Source: Jannaschia faecimaris
GTDB lineage: Bacteria; Pseudomonadota; Alphaproteobacteria; Rhodobacterales; Rhodobacteraceae
Reading direction: 5' to 3'
Assembly: GCF_900107415.1 (NCBI RefSeq)
Contig: NZ_FNPX01000009.1
Span: 1 to 64,000, forward strand
DNA: 64,000 bases
This document shows positions 49,470 to 57,529 of this stretch, piece by piece. Position 1 is the first letter of the stretch; every line of letters begins with the position of its first letter. Under the pieces are notes generated by a model. That model saw only the letters and a program-made list of their open reading frames with translations. It was not told where the DNA came from and made no database searches. Both the position numbers and the translations under genes were made by a program.

Positions 49470-50621
49470 ATGGGCTTGGGGCGGAACATGATTGTGCGAA
49501 ATCTGATGATCGGCCTTGGCACCTGTGCGCTTCTTGCGGTCGGGTCCACGGCGGAAGCGCAGCGCACGGTGCGGAACACCCCCGGTCCGGCGGAGACACC
49601 ACCGGCCAGCTATACGGCGGCGCAATATGTCGATAGCCGCGGGTGTGTCTTCGTGCGTGCCGGCTTTGACGGGGTCACGCGATGGGTACCGCGGGTAAAT
49701 CGCGACCGGACTGTCGTCTGTGGTCAGCCCGCGTCGCGACCGAGGGCGACCGATGCCGCAGCTGCTTCAGCGCAACCTGCCGCCACGTCGACGACAACGG
49801 TTCAGGCCGCCGAGCCGGTCATCCGCCGCGATCCCGCCCCGGCCACGTCGCGCGTCATCATGGAGGCGGCCCCGAGACCAAAGCCTGCGCAAGGCGCGGC
49901 GACTGCAACGGGAAGTCGCCAGGTTGCACGCTCTCCGCGTCCGTCCCGTCCGACCGCGCCACGCCCGATGCATCAGGCCGTGACCGTCGCCCCCGGTCGC
50001 ACGGCGTTGCCGCTGCCAGCAGGATGTGGTGCGTCAGACCTGTCCGCGCGCTACCTTCGCAATACCCCCGCCTGTATTGCCGCGTTGCAGGCGCGTTCCG
50101 GATCTGCACCGTCCGCGATCGAGGTTATCGCCCCGCAGGTGGCCACCGCTCCGGCTACGCCGCGCAGGGCTTCGCGCATGCAGCGCGCGCCGACCGTTAT
50201 TGCGGTCGTTCCAAACCCGAATGCCGTTCGCGTCAATCCGGCAGCGCCCAGTCCGAACCGCGCAAGTGGACCGGCCACAGTTGGTTGCCGCGGAGCCTCT
50301 GATTTGTCGGCCCGATATCTGCGCGCAGCCACGCAATGCGGCGGTGATCGCAACTGGTCATTAGCGCCGCGATCGTCGCTTGAGGCGGAGGGGATTACGA
50401 CTGCTGCGTCGCGCAACACGGGGCAAACAGTGCTCGTGCCCGCCGCGCGATCCACGTTCGACCCAACGACGCCGCCCAGCGGATATCGTGCTGCTTTTGA
50501 CGATGGGAGACTGAACCCGAACCGTGGACCGCGCACGCTGGAAGGGGATTACCAGTCCCAAGCAGTCTGGACGAATGAGACCCCGCGCCGGTTGCGCGGC
50601 GTGATCCTCGTCGAGCGTTAG
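49470..50621 (+). CDS. exported hypothetical protein with an internal duplication
   Basis: 383-residue exported protein. A signal peptide covers about residues 7-31 ([24 protein letters not shown]). The first mature domain reads [33 protein letters not shown], a pattern common in roseobacter envelope proteins of unknown function. A long Ala/Pro/Arg-rich linker follows. Two related modules, [14 protein letters not shown] near 188 and [15 protein letters not shown] near 270, suggest an internal duplication, each with a later Cys. It ends [18 protein letters not shown] second start at 49488, directly at the signal peptide, is equally possible. It follows upp after 84 bases but has no evident functional link. 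Confidence 0.75.
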   Translation: MGLGRNMIVRNLMIGLGTCALLAVGSTAEAQRTVRNTPGPAETPPASYTAAQYVDSRGCVFVRAGFDGVTRWVPRVNRDRTVVCGQPASRPRATDAAAASAQPAATSTTTVQAAEPVIRRDPAPATSRVIMEAAPRPKPAQGAATATGSRQVARSPRPSRPTAPRPMHQAVTVAPGRTALPLPAGCGASDLSARYLRNTPACIAALQARSGSAPSAIEVIAPQVATAPATPRRASRMQRAPTVIAVVPNPNAVRVNPAAPSPNRASGPATVGCRGASDLSARYLRAATQCGGDRNWSLAPRSSLEAEGITTAASRNTGQTVLVPAARSTFDPTTPPSGYRAAFDDGRLNPNRGPRTLEGDYQSQAVWTNETPRRLRGVILVER

Positions 50622-50641
50622 ACTCAGAGCGTATCGAAATC

Positions 50642-50670
50642 AGGCCGTCGGGGCGACTCGGCGGCCTTTT
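50642..50670 (+). terminator. rho-independent terminator
   Basis: AGGCCGTCG and CGGCGGCCT arms (one G-T pair) around an eight-base loop, followed by TTTT, 20 bases after the exported protein's stop. Confidence 0.8.
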
Positions 50671-50693
50671 GCATTGGGTTGAGACGGGTATGG

Positions 50694-51026
50694 CTAGCGT
50701 TCGATGACGCCAAGGGAGTCCATGATCGCTTCGAATGCATCGCGATCAGGATCCATATGGGCCGATTTCAACGCGTCGAAGCGCGTGCGGAGGGCTGTCT
50801 TCTCATCGCCCTTGCAGTCATTCCACGGCCGTCCCTGCAGCGCCATTTCGAGGACGTAGTAGGAGATGAAATGCGGTCGCGTGCCGGCGCGGATCAGACG
50901 TGCATAGGCCGCGTCCGTGCCTAGGTCGCGCAACTGCCCCACTGTGGTGATGTTGACGCGGGCGAAGGCCTGCTCTGATGCGGGGCCGAGGTTCCGTAGT
51001 GTCGAAAGGGGGGCATCGTTGTCCAT
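50694..51026 (-). CDS. TfoX/Sxy C-terminal-domain protein
   Basis: 110-residue protein made only of the TfoX C-terminal domain, a helix-hairpin-helix-like fold: LSTLRNLGPASEQAFARVNITTVGQLRDLGTDAAYARL. In gammaproteobacteria the full-length Sxy/TfoX switches on competence genes; single-domain alphaproteobacterial versions are of uncertain role, and some may be merely DNA-binding. The tail HFISYYVLEMALQGRPWNDCKGDEKTALRTRFDAL is typical. The gene is convergent with the exported protein gene and stands at the edge of a 516-base gene-poor region. Confidence 0.85.
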   Translation of the reverse strand: MDNDAPLSTLRNLGPASEQAFARVNITTVGQLRDLGTDAAYARLIRAGTRPHFISYYVLEMALQGRPWNDCKGDEKTALRTRFDALKSAHMDPDRDAFEAIMDSLGVIER

Positions 51027-51254
51027 GCGCGCACTTAGTCAGGTGGCGCGACAGACGTCCAGTGCATTGCAGTTAGATGGAGGCCCAGTCGGTGAAACGG
51101 ATTGGTGCCGGGCGCGGCTTGCGCTTGACGGGGCCCTGACCTGGGACTGGCGGTTGAGTGGGGGTCGAATGAATCACTGGACTTCTCCGGGGAGAGCGAG
51201 GGGGAGAATTGTAGCCTGCACGGAGACAATGATCATCTTTTGTCGGGATTTTGT
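51027..51254. other. gene-poor stretch before the tandem hairpin RNA
   Basis: 228 bases between the TfoX-like gene start and the tandem hairpin element. It should hold the TfoX-like promoter. No protein with recognisable homology, tRNA or clear terminator was found; short open frames on both strands lack family features. Confidence 0.4.
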
Positions 51255-51352
51255 CGGAAATGCGGCCTCGCTCAGGGAGGAGGAGGAACGAGGCCGCTTT
51301 CCGTAACCGGCGGTACAGGTCAGGGAGGAGGAAGACCCGCTGCCGCCCGGTA
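51255..51352 (-). ncRNA. tandem CCTCCTCCC-loop hairpin sRNA, CcsR/'cuckoo'-like
   Basis: Read on the minus strand, two hairpins follow each other. Hairpin 1 (51351-51306) pairs ACCGG-g-CGG with CCG-CCGGT and an inner GGTC with GACC, exposing TTCCTCCTCCCT. Hairpin 2 (51297-51262) pairs GCGGCCTCG with CGAGGCCGC, a perfect 9-bp stem, exposing TTCCTCCTCCTCCCTGAG. The two loops are the same sequence apart from one extra CCT. Exposed CUCCUCCC loops are the mark of the CcsR RNAs of Rhodobacter sphaeroides and the wider 'cuckoo' RNA family in alphaproteobacteria. They usually act on mRNAs, presumably near purine-rich Shine-Dalgarno-like sites. No DUF1127 gene precedes it, unlike the CcsR locus. Exact ends and transcription are unproven. 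Confidence 0.7.
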
Positions 51353-51358
51353 ACTCAC

Positions 51359-51385
51359 ATCTAAGCTGCACTGCGGCGTGGTCAA
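51359..51385 (-). promoter_or_regulatory. candidate promoter of the tandem hairpin RNA
   Basis: On the minus strand TTGACC (51385-51380) and TTAGAT (51364-51359) are 15 bases apart, and hairpin 1 begins about eight bases further. The spacing is short for a sigma-70 promoter. An alternative sigma factor such as RpoH-type, which drives CcsR RNAs, is possible. Weak evidence. Confidence 0.35.
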
Positions 51386-51452
51386 CAATGCAGGCGCAGA
51401 AATCGTTTCGAATTATCCCAGGTTTCTGCGGTGCACTCTTTGCAGGCGAAAC

Positions 51453-51466
51453 TTGACGCGTGTCAA
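51453..51466. promoter_or_regulatory. TTGAC-N4-GTCAA inverted repeat
   Basis: TTGAC and GTCAA separated by GCGT, similar in layout to CRP/FNR-family boxes (TTGAT-N4-ATCAA). It lies upstream of the tandem hairpin RNA on the minus strand, and the same TTGACG can also be a -35 element for a short plus-strand transcript that would end at the 51510-51538 terminator. Confidence 0.4.
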
Positions 51467-51509
51467 ACCGTGTGCCCAATAAAGCGGCAGTACCTCATTT
51501 AGCCCTGTC

Positions 51510-51538
51510 GCGCGCGCCCTGAGGCGCGCGCATTTTTC
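51510..51538 (+). terminator. plus-strand rho-independent terminator without an obvious gene
   Basis: GCGCGCGCC and GGCGCGCGC arms around CTGA, followed by ATTTTTCT on the plus strand. Its T-run is oriented for a rightward transcript, yet the nearest plus-strand protein gene ends at 50621 and has its own terminator. On the minus strand no T-run follows, so it does not serve the RND gene. Confidence 0.75.
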
Positions 51539-51542
51539 TGGC

Positions 51543-54500
51543 CTACTCTGCCGCGCGCAAGGGCGGGTGAGGCAGGTCGGCGTCCGATTTCTCGGCGCTG
51601 GATTCGCCGGTGACCGGCTGGCGGGGCATGGACATGGGCAACTCCGGCTCGGTCGTCGCTTCGTTTTCCTCGGACCAGAGGAGGATGGGCATGCGCACGC
51701 GCTTGGCTTCGCGGCGCAGGGCCCAATCCTCGGCGGCGCGGCTGCCCCGGCCCATGCCCAAGCGGCCCATCAGGTGGCCCAATCCGCGGGCATAGGCGGC
51801 TACCCAGACGCGTGCGGCCAGCATCGCGGGCGTGAAGATCAGGGTCAGGACAGTCGCGATCCCAAGGCCCCAGACGACGGCCGTCGCCAGCTGAATCCAC
51901 CACAGAGCTGTTGGCGAGCCGATCGAATAGCCGCCACCGATGAAATCGAACGACAGGCCGAACATCATCGGGGCCAGGCCCGCCATCGTGGTCAGCGTCG
52001 TCAGAAGAACGGGGCGAATTCGGTCTTCCGCAGTGCGCGTGATCGCCTCCAGTTTGGGCATGTACTTGCTGTAATCCTGGTAGGTATCGATTAGGACAAT
52101 GTTGTTGTTCACCACGATCCCGGCAAGCGCGACGATACCCGTGCCCGTCATGATGATCGAGAAGGCCTGATCCATGACCAGCATCCCTATCAGCACGCCC
52201 GTCGTGGACAGGACGACCGCCAACAGCACCAGCACCGAGTTGTAGATCGAATTGAACTGCGCCAGCAGGATGATGAACATGAGGCCGAGCGCCCCCGCAA
52301 ATGCCTTCATCAGGAATGCACCCGACTCGGCCTGTTCCTCCTGATCGCCGGTCCATTCCCAATGTACGCTTTCGGGAAGGATGTCGGTTTCGTCGAGAAG
52401 GGCGGTGATCGTTTCGATCCGTTCGTTGGCGTTGACCGGAATGACGGTCAGATCACTGCCCTCGGCCTGGGCCGCGGGCACGATGGCCTGAGTTTCGCCG
52501 CCGTCATCGACCAGTTTTACCAGCCCGGGGGCCACGTCCGCCTTTACGTCGAAGAATCGTTCGCCATCGACCCGATCAATCTGCGCCAGACGTGGCACGG
52601 GTTTGCGGGTAATGAAGTTGGCGAGGGGAACCAGACCTTCCTGCGTGCGCACCTTCAAGGTGTCTAGCGTGGACAGCACGCGGTCTTGTTCGGGAAGCCG
52701 GATGCGAATTTCGATTTCATCCTCGGAGCTGTCGATGCGCATCGTGTCGAGCAGGATGCCGCGCGTGACCATCTGCACCATTGCACCGACCACTGCGACG
52801 TTTGCGCCGAAGCGGCCCGCCTTTTCGACGTCCACCTCGATTTCCCAGTCGATGCCGGGCAAGGGCAGGGTGTCTTCGATGTCGATAAGGCCGTCTATCG
52901 TCGCAAACCGCTCGGCCATGTCGGAGGCCGCGGCTTGCAGGTCCTCCCAGTTTTCGCCCCTCAGCCGCAGTTGGACGGGCTTTCCCTGCGCGGGGCCGCG
53001 ATCCTGTGCGGACAGGTCTACCTTGATACCGGGCAGTTCGCGAAGACGCACCAGCAATTGCTCCCCGATCACGTCGCCGTCGAAGGCCGGGTCCACGATG
53101 GACCGGTTTACGGTGAACCCAAAGATGTCGAACCACGGCTCGGGAATGGTGGGGCGGTCTTCCCAAGGGACCATCTCGATCTGGATTTGTCCGATGGTGT
53201 CGCTCGGGCCGCCGGCGGCACCGGGGCCGCCCGACTGCAACCCTCCTTCACCGGCGAAGGCGAAGGCAGACTGGATGCCGGGCGTGGCGAGCACGATAAG
53301 CTCCGCCTGCCGCAACAGGGCGTCCTTCTCCTCCAGCGACAGGTTGCCACGAGCGCGGACGAAGACATTGGCCTGTTCCAGCTCGCTTTCCACGAAGAAT
53401 TCCACGCCGTTATTGTTCGATCCAAAGTACGTGAAGACCGAAACGACACTGAAACCGACCAAGGCGATCGCCACGACCGGACCGATCGGGTTGCCCACGA
53501 TGGCGTTGATCACGTGGCCGAAAATGCTCCGCCGATAGCCGGAGCGGACGCGTTGCTGCTCCCGGTGGAGCGTGACCGACCCCAGCGTGGTCGACAGGGC
53601 ACCGGAAGCGACCAGAAACAGGACCGGACCAAGCAAACCGGCCCCTGGCGTTGCCGCGGGCAGAATGTAGAGAGGGTTCAGGGTTTGCAGGATCGCGACG
53701 ATCATCAGCCACGCCGATGCCGCAGCCAGTGCTGCGCGGACCACCCAGGGGAATGTGCCGCGCAGAAAGTTCGACCCGGTTTCGAACAGGCGCGAGATGC
53801 GGCCCGCGACGCCGCCGAGCACCGGCAGATAGACCAGCGCCACCACGAGCGATGCTGATAGCACGAAGATCAGAGTGACGGGCAGGTTGCTCATGAATTC
53901 GCCCGGCACGCCCGGCCAGAAGAGCATCGGAAGGAAGGCACATAACGTGGTCGCGGTGGAGGATACAACGGGCCAGAACATACGTTTGGCGGCCTCGGTA
54001 TAGGCCTTCATCGGCCCCGACCCTTCGGAGATGCGCTTGGCCGCGTATTCGACCACCACGATTGCGCCATCCACCAACATGCCGACGGCAAGGATCAGGC
54101 CGAACATCACGATGTTGGAGATCGTGATGCCAACGACGGCCATGACCGCGAACGACAACAGGAACGACGTCGGAATTGCGAAGCCCACCAGCAAAGCCGA
54201 GCGGGTGCCAAGTGTGGCGAGGACCACGATCATCACAAGCGCAATCGCCGTCAGGACCGAGCCCTCCAACTGCGACACCATCGACCGTACGGTGCGCGAC
54301 TGGTCGAGTGTGACTGTCACGTCGACTGCCTGGCGCAATTCGTCGGGCCACGAGGCGGTCTCGCGGTCTACTTCGTCGCGAACCTGCTGGGCAGTTTTGA
54401 TGATGTTGAAGCCTTTGCGCTTTACGACTTGCAGCGCCACCGTCGTGTCGCCGTTGTAGCGCGCGGTGCCCTCCCGATCCTCGAACGTCAGATTGATCTG

Positions 54501-55274
54501 CGCAAGATCGCCCAACGTGATGACGCGGTCGCCATCCGTCTTGACCGGCAGGTCATAGACGTCCTGTGGCTCTTCGAAGGAACCGGGGATCTTGACCGGA
54601 AACGCGCCCGACGCCGTCTCGACGGATCCTGTGGCGACCAACAAGTTGTTCTGCGTCACCACGCTCGTCAACTCGCCGGCGGTGACGTTGTAGGATTCCA
54701 GCGCCAGGGGGTCGATAATGACCTCCAGCATTTCGTCGCGGTGCCCGGCCAGGCCTGCTTCGAGGATCGGGGGCATCCCCTCCAGCCGATCCTGAAGGTC
54801 CGACGCCAGCCGCAGCAGCGTGCGTTCCGGTGCCGACCCCGACAGCGAGACGATCAGAATCGGGAATTCCGAGAAGTTGATCTCATCAATGATGTACTGC
54901 TCTGCCCCGTCGGGGAACTCGGCCTCTGCCTGACCCATCTTGTCGCGAACGTCGGCGATGGTCGCGGACTTGTCCCAGCCGAATTCGAATTCGAGAAACA
55001 CGCCGCCAAAGTTTTCGGATGCCGTCGCAATCAGTGATTTCAGGCCGTCCAGTTCCTTGAGCTTGGTCTCCATCGGTTTGACCAGCAGCTTTTCGGAGTC
55101 GGTAGCGCTGATGCCGGGGAAGGGGACGGACACGAATATACCGGGGATGTCGATGTCTGGCTCGCCCTCTTTGGGCAGCGAGATATAGGCGACGGCCCCC
55201 GCGATGATGGACAGGGCCACGAAGGCCATGACCATCCGCGCGCGCTCAGCGGCCCAGTCAATTATGCCGATCAT
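51543..55274 (-). CDS. RND efflux pump permease (AcrB/HAE1-like, long form)
   Basis: 1243-residue inner-membrane RND transporter, about 200 residues longer than AcrB. The N-terminal helix (MIGIIDWAAERARMVMAFVALSIIAGAVAYISL) and pore-domain blocks GIFVSVPFPGISATDSEKLLVKPMETKLKEL are typical. The TM4 proton-relay segment reads GMLVDGAIVVVEYAAKR: the first acidic residue of AcrB's Asp pair is kept, the second position is Gly. Extra length comes from an insertion with additional hydrophobic segments near residues 500-565 and a charged C-terminal extension after the last helix. It probably exports drugs, detergents or heavy-metal-like compounds with the adaptor encoded upstream, in a tripartite pump with an unlinked outer-membrane channel. 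It overlaps the adaptor gene by four bases. Confidence 0.92.
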   Translation of the reverse strand: MIGIIDWAAERARMVMAFVALSIIAGAVAYISLPKEGEPDIDIPGIFVSVPFPGISATDSEKLLVKPMETKLKELDGLKSLIATASENFGGVFLEFEFGWDKSATIADVRDKMGQAEAEFPDGAEQYIIDEINFSEFPILIVSLSGSAPERTLLRLASDLQDRLEGMPPILEAGLAGHRDEMLEVIIDPLALESYNVTAGELTSVVTQNNLLVATGSVETASGAFPVKIPGSFEEPQDVYDLPVKTDGDRVITLGDLAQINLTFEDREGTARYNGDTTVALQVVKRKGFNIIKTAQQVRDEVDRETASWPDELRQAVDVTVTLDQSRTVRSMVSQLEGSVLTAIALVMIVVLATLGTRSALLVGFAIPTSFLLSFAVMAVVGITISNIVMFGLILAVGMLVDGAIVVVEYAAKRISEGSGPMKAYTEAAKRMFWPVVSSTATTLCAFLPMLFWPGVPGEFMSNLPVTLIFVLSASLVVALVYLPVLGGVAGRISRLFETGSNFLRGTFPWVVRAALAAASAWLMIVAILQTLNPLYILPAATPGAGLLGPVLFLVASGALSTTLGSVTLHREQQRVRSGYRRSIFGHVINAIVGNPIGPVVAIALVGFSVVSVFTYFGSNNNGVEFFVESELEQANVFVRARGNLSLEEKDALLRQAELIVLATPGIQSAFAFAGEGGLQSGGPGAAGGPSDTIGQIQIEMVPWEDRPTIPEPWFDIFGFTVNRSIVDPAFDGDVIGEQLLVRLRELPGIKVDLSAQDRGPAQGKPVQLRLRGENWEDLQAAASDMAERFATIDGLIDIEDTLPLPGIDWEIEVDVEKAGRFGANVAVVGAMVQMVTRGILLDTMRIDSSEDEIEIRIRLPEQDRVLSTLDTLKVRTQEGLVPLANFITRKPVPRLAQIDRVDGERFFDVKADVAPGLVKLVDDGGETQAIVPAAQAEGSDLTVIPVNANERIETITALLDETDILPESVHWEWTGDQEEQAESGAFLMKAFAGALGLMFIILLAQFNSIYNSVLVLLAVVLSTTGVLIGMLVMDQAFSIIMTGTGIVALAGIVVNNNIVLIDTYQDYSKYMPKLEAITRTAEDRIRPVLLTTLTTMAGLAPMMFGLSFDFIGGGYSIGSPTALWWIQLATAVVWGLGIATVLTLIFTPAMLAARVWVAAYARGLGHLMGRLGMGRGSRAAEDWALRREAKRVRMPILLWSEENEATTEPELPMSMPRQPVTGESSAEKSDADLPHPPLRAAE

Positions 55275-56611
55275 TGGCTGACCTCACTCTGGCCTTCACC
55301 TGAATAGGACGCCCGAACGGGCACGCCATCGGTGACGTATTCCTGACCTACGGTTATGATGTCGGCGCGATCGGGCAGACCCGCGATCAGAACGCCGTCG
55401 GGCGTATCCCGGATCAGCTCCACGCGCGAGAAATCGGCCTTGCCGTCGACCACGAGTCGCAGGCCAAGCTGCCCCTCGTCGTTCAGGGTCAGGGCCGAGG
55501 CAGGCAAGAGATGCGCGCGGATCGGGTCGGTCTCGATGGCGATTTCAACCGATTGGCCGTCGCGGATCGACATGTCTTCGTTCGCGACGGCGACCTCGAC
55601 GCGGAAGGTGCGCGTCGTCTCGTCTGCGGACCGACTGAGGAAGGTGACCTCACCCGTCACTTCCTGGCCGGAAGCCAAGCGCGCGCCGGCCCGGCTGCCC
55701 AATGCTACCTTGTCGACCTGCGATTCGGGCAGAAAGCCCACAAGCTTGATGGGGTTCAATTGCACGATAGTGGCGCAGGCCCCGCTGCCGCCGCCCCCGC
55801 CGCCGCTTTGAAGCAGTTCGCCCAACTCTGCGGTGTCGGTTTCCAGCAGGCCCGAGAAGGGCGCTTCGATGGTCAGATAGTCGATTTCGAGCATGGCCCG
55901 TTCGACCCCGGCCTCCGCAGCCTGAACTCCCGCGCGGGCGGTTTCGATACCTGCGGAGACGCTTTCCAACCCCGTCCGGGCGGAAGTCAGTGCCGCCTCG
56001 CCCGCGCTGAGCGCCGCGTCTGAGCCGGCCAGACGGATTTCTGAGGCAAAGCCACCCTCCGAAAGGCGCGCCGCCGCCGTCTGGTTCAGTCGCGCTTCCA
56101 CAAGGCGTGCCTCGGCCTCGGCCACGCGGGCCTGCGCTTCGGGGACGCGTGCCTCGGCCTCGGGAACGCGGGCGCGCGCTTCGGCCAGGCGGGCCTGAGC
56201 TTCGGCCAGCGTGGCGCGACGTGTCCCGGGGGACAGTTCGCAAAGGGTCTGGCCCACTTCGACGAAAGCGCCTTTGCGGATCGGAGCGGAGATCACTGTA
56301 CCGGTCGTCTCGGCCATGACGGTGACTTGTCGTGCCGCTTCGGATTCGCCGCGGACGCGCACCGCGTTCGGCACATCCTGCGCCTGAGAGTGCTGGGCCA
56401 CCACGTGCACCGCCTGCGCGGCAAGGGTACCTTCGGGGGTGTTGATCGCAACCGGCGCGGGCGCGGGTGCGGCTGCGTTATCAATGACTGGCAGGGCTTC
56501 GCCATCCGTGGTCACGTCATTCGCGAAGCGAAACAGGTCGTCGCGTCTCAGAACCACGAAAAAAAGCGCTACGGCCACCAAGAGGGCGGTCACGATGGGA
56601 AAGAGGCGCAT
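55271..56611 (-). CDS. RND efflux periplasmic adaptor (membrane fusion protein)
   Basis: 446-residue HlyD/AcrA-type adaptor linking the inner-membrane pump to the outer-membrane channel. An N-terminal membrane anchor covers residues 1-22 (LFPIVTALLVAVALFFVVL). The lipoyl/beta-barrel halves appear at about 85-130 (VTVMAETTGTVISAPIRKGAFVEVGQTLCEL) and 230-270. They flank a long coiled-coil hairpin rich in Ala/Glu/Arg with several tandem EARxPEA/EAEARL heptads. A Gly run lies in the middle of the second half. Start 56611 (MRLFPIV) follows AAAGGG; an earlier Met lies in the promoter region. The gene begins a two-gene operon with the RND permease. Confidence 0.9.
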   Translation of the reverse strand: MRLFPIVTALLVAVALFFVVLRRDDLFRFANDVTTDGEALPVIDNAAAPAPAPVAINTPEGTLAAQAVHVVAQHSQAQDVPNAVRVRGESEAARQVTVMAETTGTVISAPIRKGAFVEVGQTLCELSPGTRRATLAEAQARLAEARARVPEAEARVPEAQARVAEAEARLVEARLNQTAAARLSEGGFASEIRLAGSDAALSAGEAALTSARTGLESVSAGIETARAGVQAAEAGVERAMLEIDYLTIEAPFSGLLETDTAELGELLQSGGGGGGSGACATIVQLNPIKLVGFLPESQVDKVALGSRAGARLASGQEVTGEVTFLSRSADETTRTFRVEVAVANEDMSIRDGQSVEIAIETDPIRAHLLPASALTLNDEGQLGLRLVVDGKADFSRVELIRDTPDGVLIAGLPDRADIITVGQEYVTDGVPVRASYSGEGQSEVSQ

Positions 56612-56648
56612 GGCTTGCCCTTTAATTAAAGACTTGAGAGTATTCGAC

Positions 56649-56668
56649 TCACTCTTACGTGCGAGTGA
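56649..56668. promoter_or_regulatory. candidate operator in front of the RND pump genes
   Basis: TCACTC and GAGTGA arms (perfect 6-bp inverted repeat) separated by TTACGTGC, 38 bases upstream of the adaptor start. TetR-type repressors, which often control RND pumps, bind repeats of this kind. No regulator gene is adjacent, so any repressor would be encoded elsewhere. A second repeat, GAAC-N6-GTTC, overlaps its right edge at 56667-56680. Confidence 0.45.
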
Positions 56669-56829
56669 ACCACTTAGTTCAGTTTTAGTGCGGCAGTGCG
56701 GCATCGGCAAGGCTGCTCGGGCTGAAAGGTGCTTTGCATGAACGCAAACGCACCTGTGCTTTGACTATGTTTCCGGTTGGCCCCTGCGGGTGCCTGCGCT
56801 AGAACGCGCGAAACCCTGAGGAGGCGTCG

Positions 56830-57489
56830 ATGTCCAACCCGGAAAGCTTTATCGATGAAGTCAGCGAGGAAGTTCGTCGCGACCGTCTTTACGGGGTCAT
56901 GCGCCGCTGGGGCTGGGTCGCGATCCTGGCTGTCTTCCTGATCGTTGGTGGGGCTGCCTGGAGCGAATGGACCAAAGCCCGAGACGCCGCCAACGCGCAG
57001 GCCTTCGGTGACGCCCTGATGGCCGCCCTTCAGGGGGAGGATATGGAAACCCGGCGCGCCGGGCTGGCCGGGATCGAGGCATCGGAGCCTGACCAGGTGG
57101 CGATCCTGTCGCTGCTTCGGGCGACTGCAGCGCTTAATGGTGAAGGCAGCGATGCGCAGGCCGCGCGGGCAGAGCTTCTGGCCCTCGCCGACGGCACGGA
57201 ATTACCGGCGACCTATCGCCACCTCGCACTGCTCAAGGCGATTTTGGCCGGGGGCGTGGGGGATGCGGCCCGCGACGGTCTGATCCTTGAAGAATTGGCT
57301 GCGCCGGGGGCACCGTTCCGGACGCTGGCCGTGGAGCAACAGGCCCTGCGCGCGATCGATGTGGGCGATACGGCCACGGCAGCGACACTGTTGCGCGCGC
57401 TGCTGGAAGATGCCGAATCCACGGAGCCCTTGCGTCAACGGGCGCAGCAGTTGATTGTCGCGCTGGGTGCGGCCATTGAACCGGCTTGA
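56830..57489 (+). CDS. YfgM-like membrane-anchored TPR protein
   Basis: 219-residue protein with one membrane anchor at about residues 25-46 (RRWGWVAILAVFLIVGGAAW) and a periplasmic Ala-rich helical region resembling the TPR_21/YfgM family. The neighbourhood supports this: in E. coli yfgM-bamB-der are adjacent in the same order. YfgM works with the PpiD chaperone around the Sec translocon. It starts MSNPESFIDEVSEEVRRDRLY, typical of alphaproteobacterial versions. It is followed 40 bases later by bamB. Confidence 0.85.
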   Translation: MSNPESFIDEVSEEVRRDRLYGVMRRWGWVAILAVFLIVGGAAWSEWTKARDAANAQAFGDALMAALQGEDMETRRAGLAGIEASEPDQVAILSLLRATAALNGEGSDAQAARAELLALADGTELPATYRHLALLKAILAGGVGDAARDGLILEELAAPGAPFRTLAVEQQALRAIDVGDTATAATLLRALLEDAESTEPLRQRAQQLIVALGAAIEPA

Positions 57490-57529
57490 GCCGGGTACGA
57501 CGCGACGGACGGAATTTGGGGGCAGGATC

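Noticed and set aside
50917-51306. Plus-strand frame covering the hairpin element
   Set aside because: It crosses the TfoX start and one hairpin, has no family features, and ends in the stem; the RNA structure explains the sequence better.
51499-52362. 287-codon minus-strand frame over the RND gene end
   Set aside because: Out-of-frame shadow of the RND permease; translation is Arg/Gly/His-rich without domain features.
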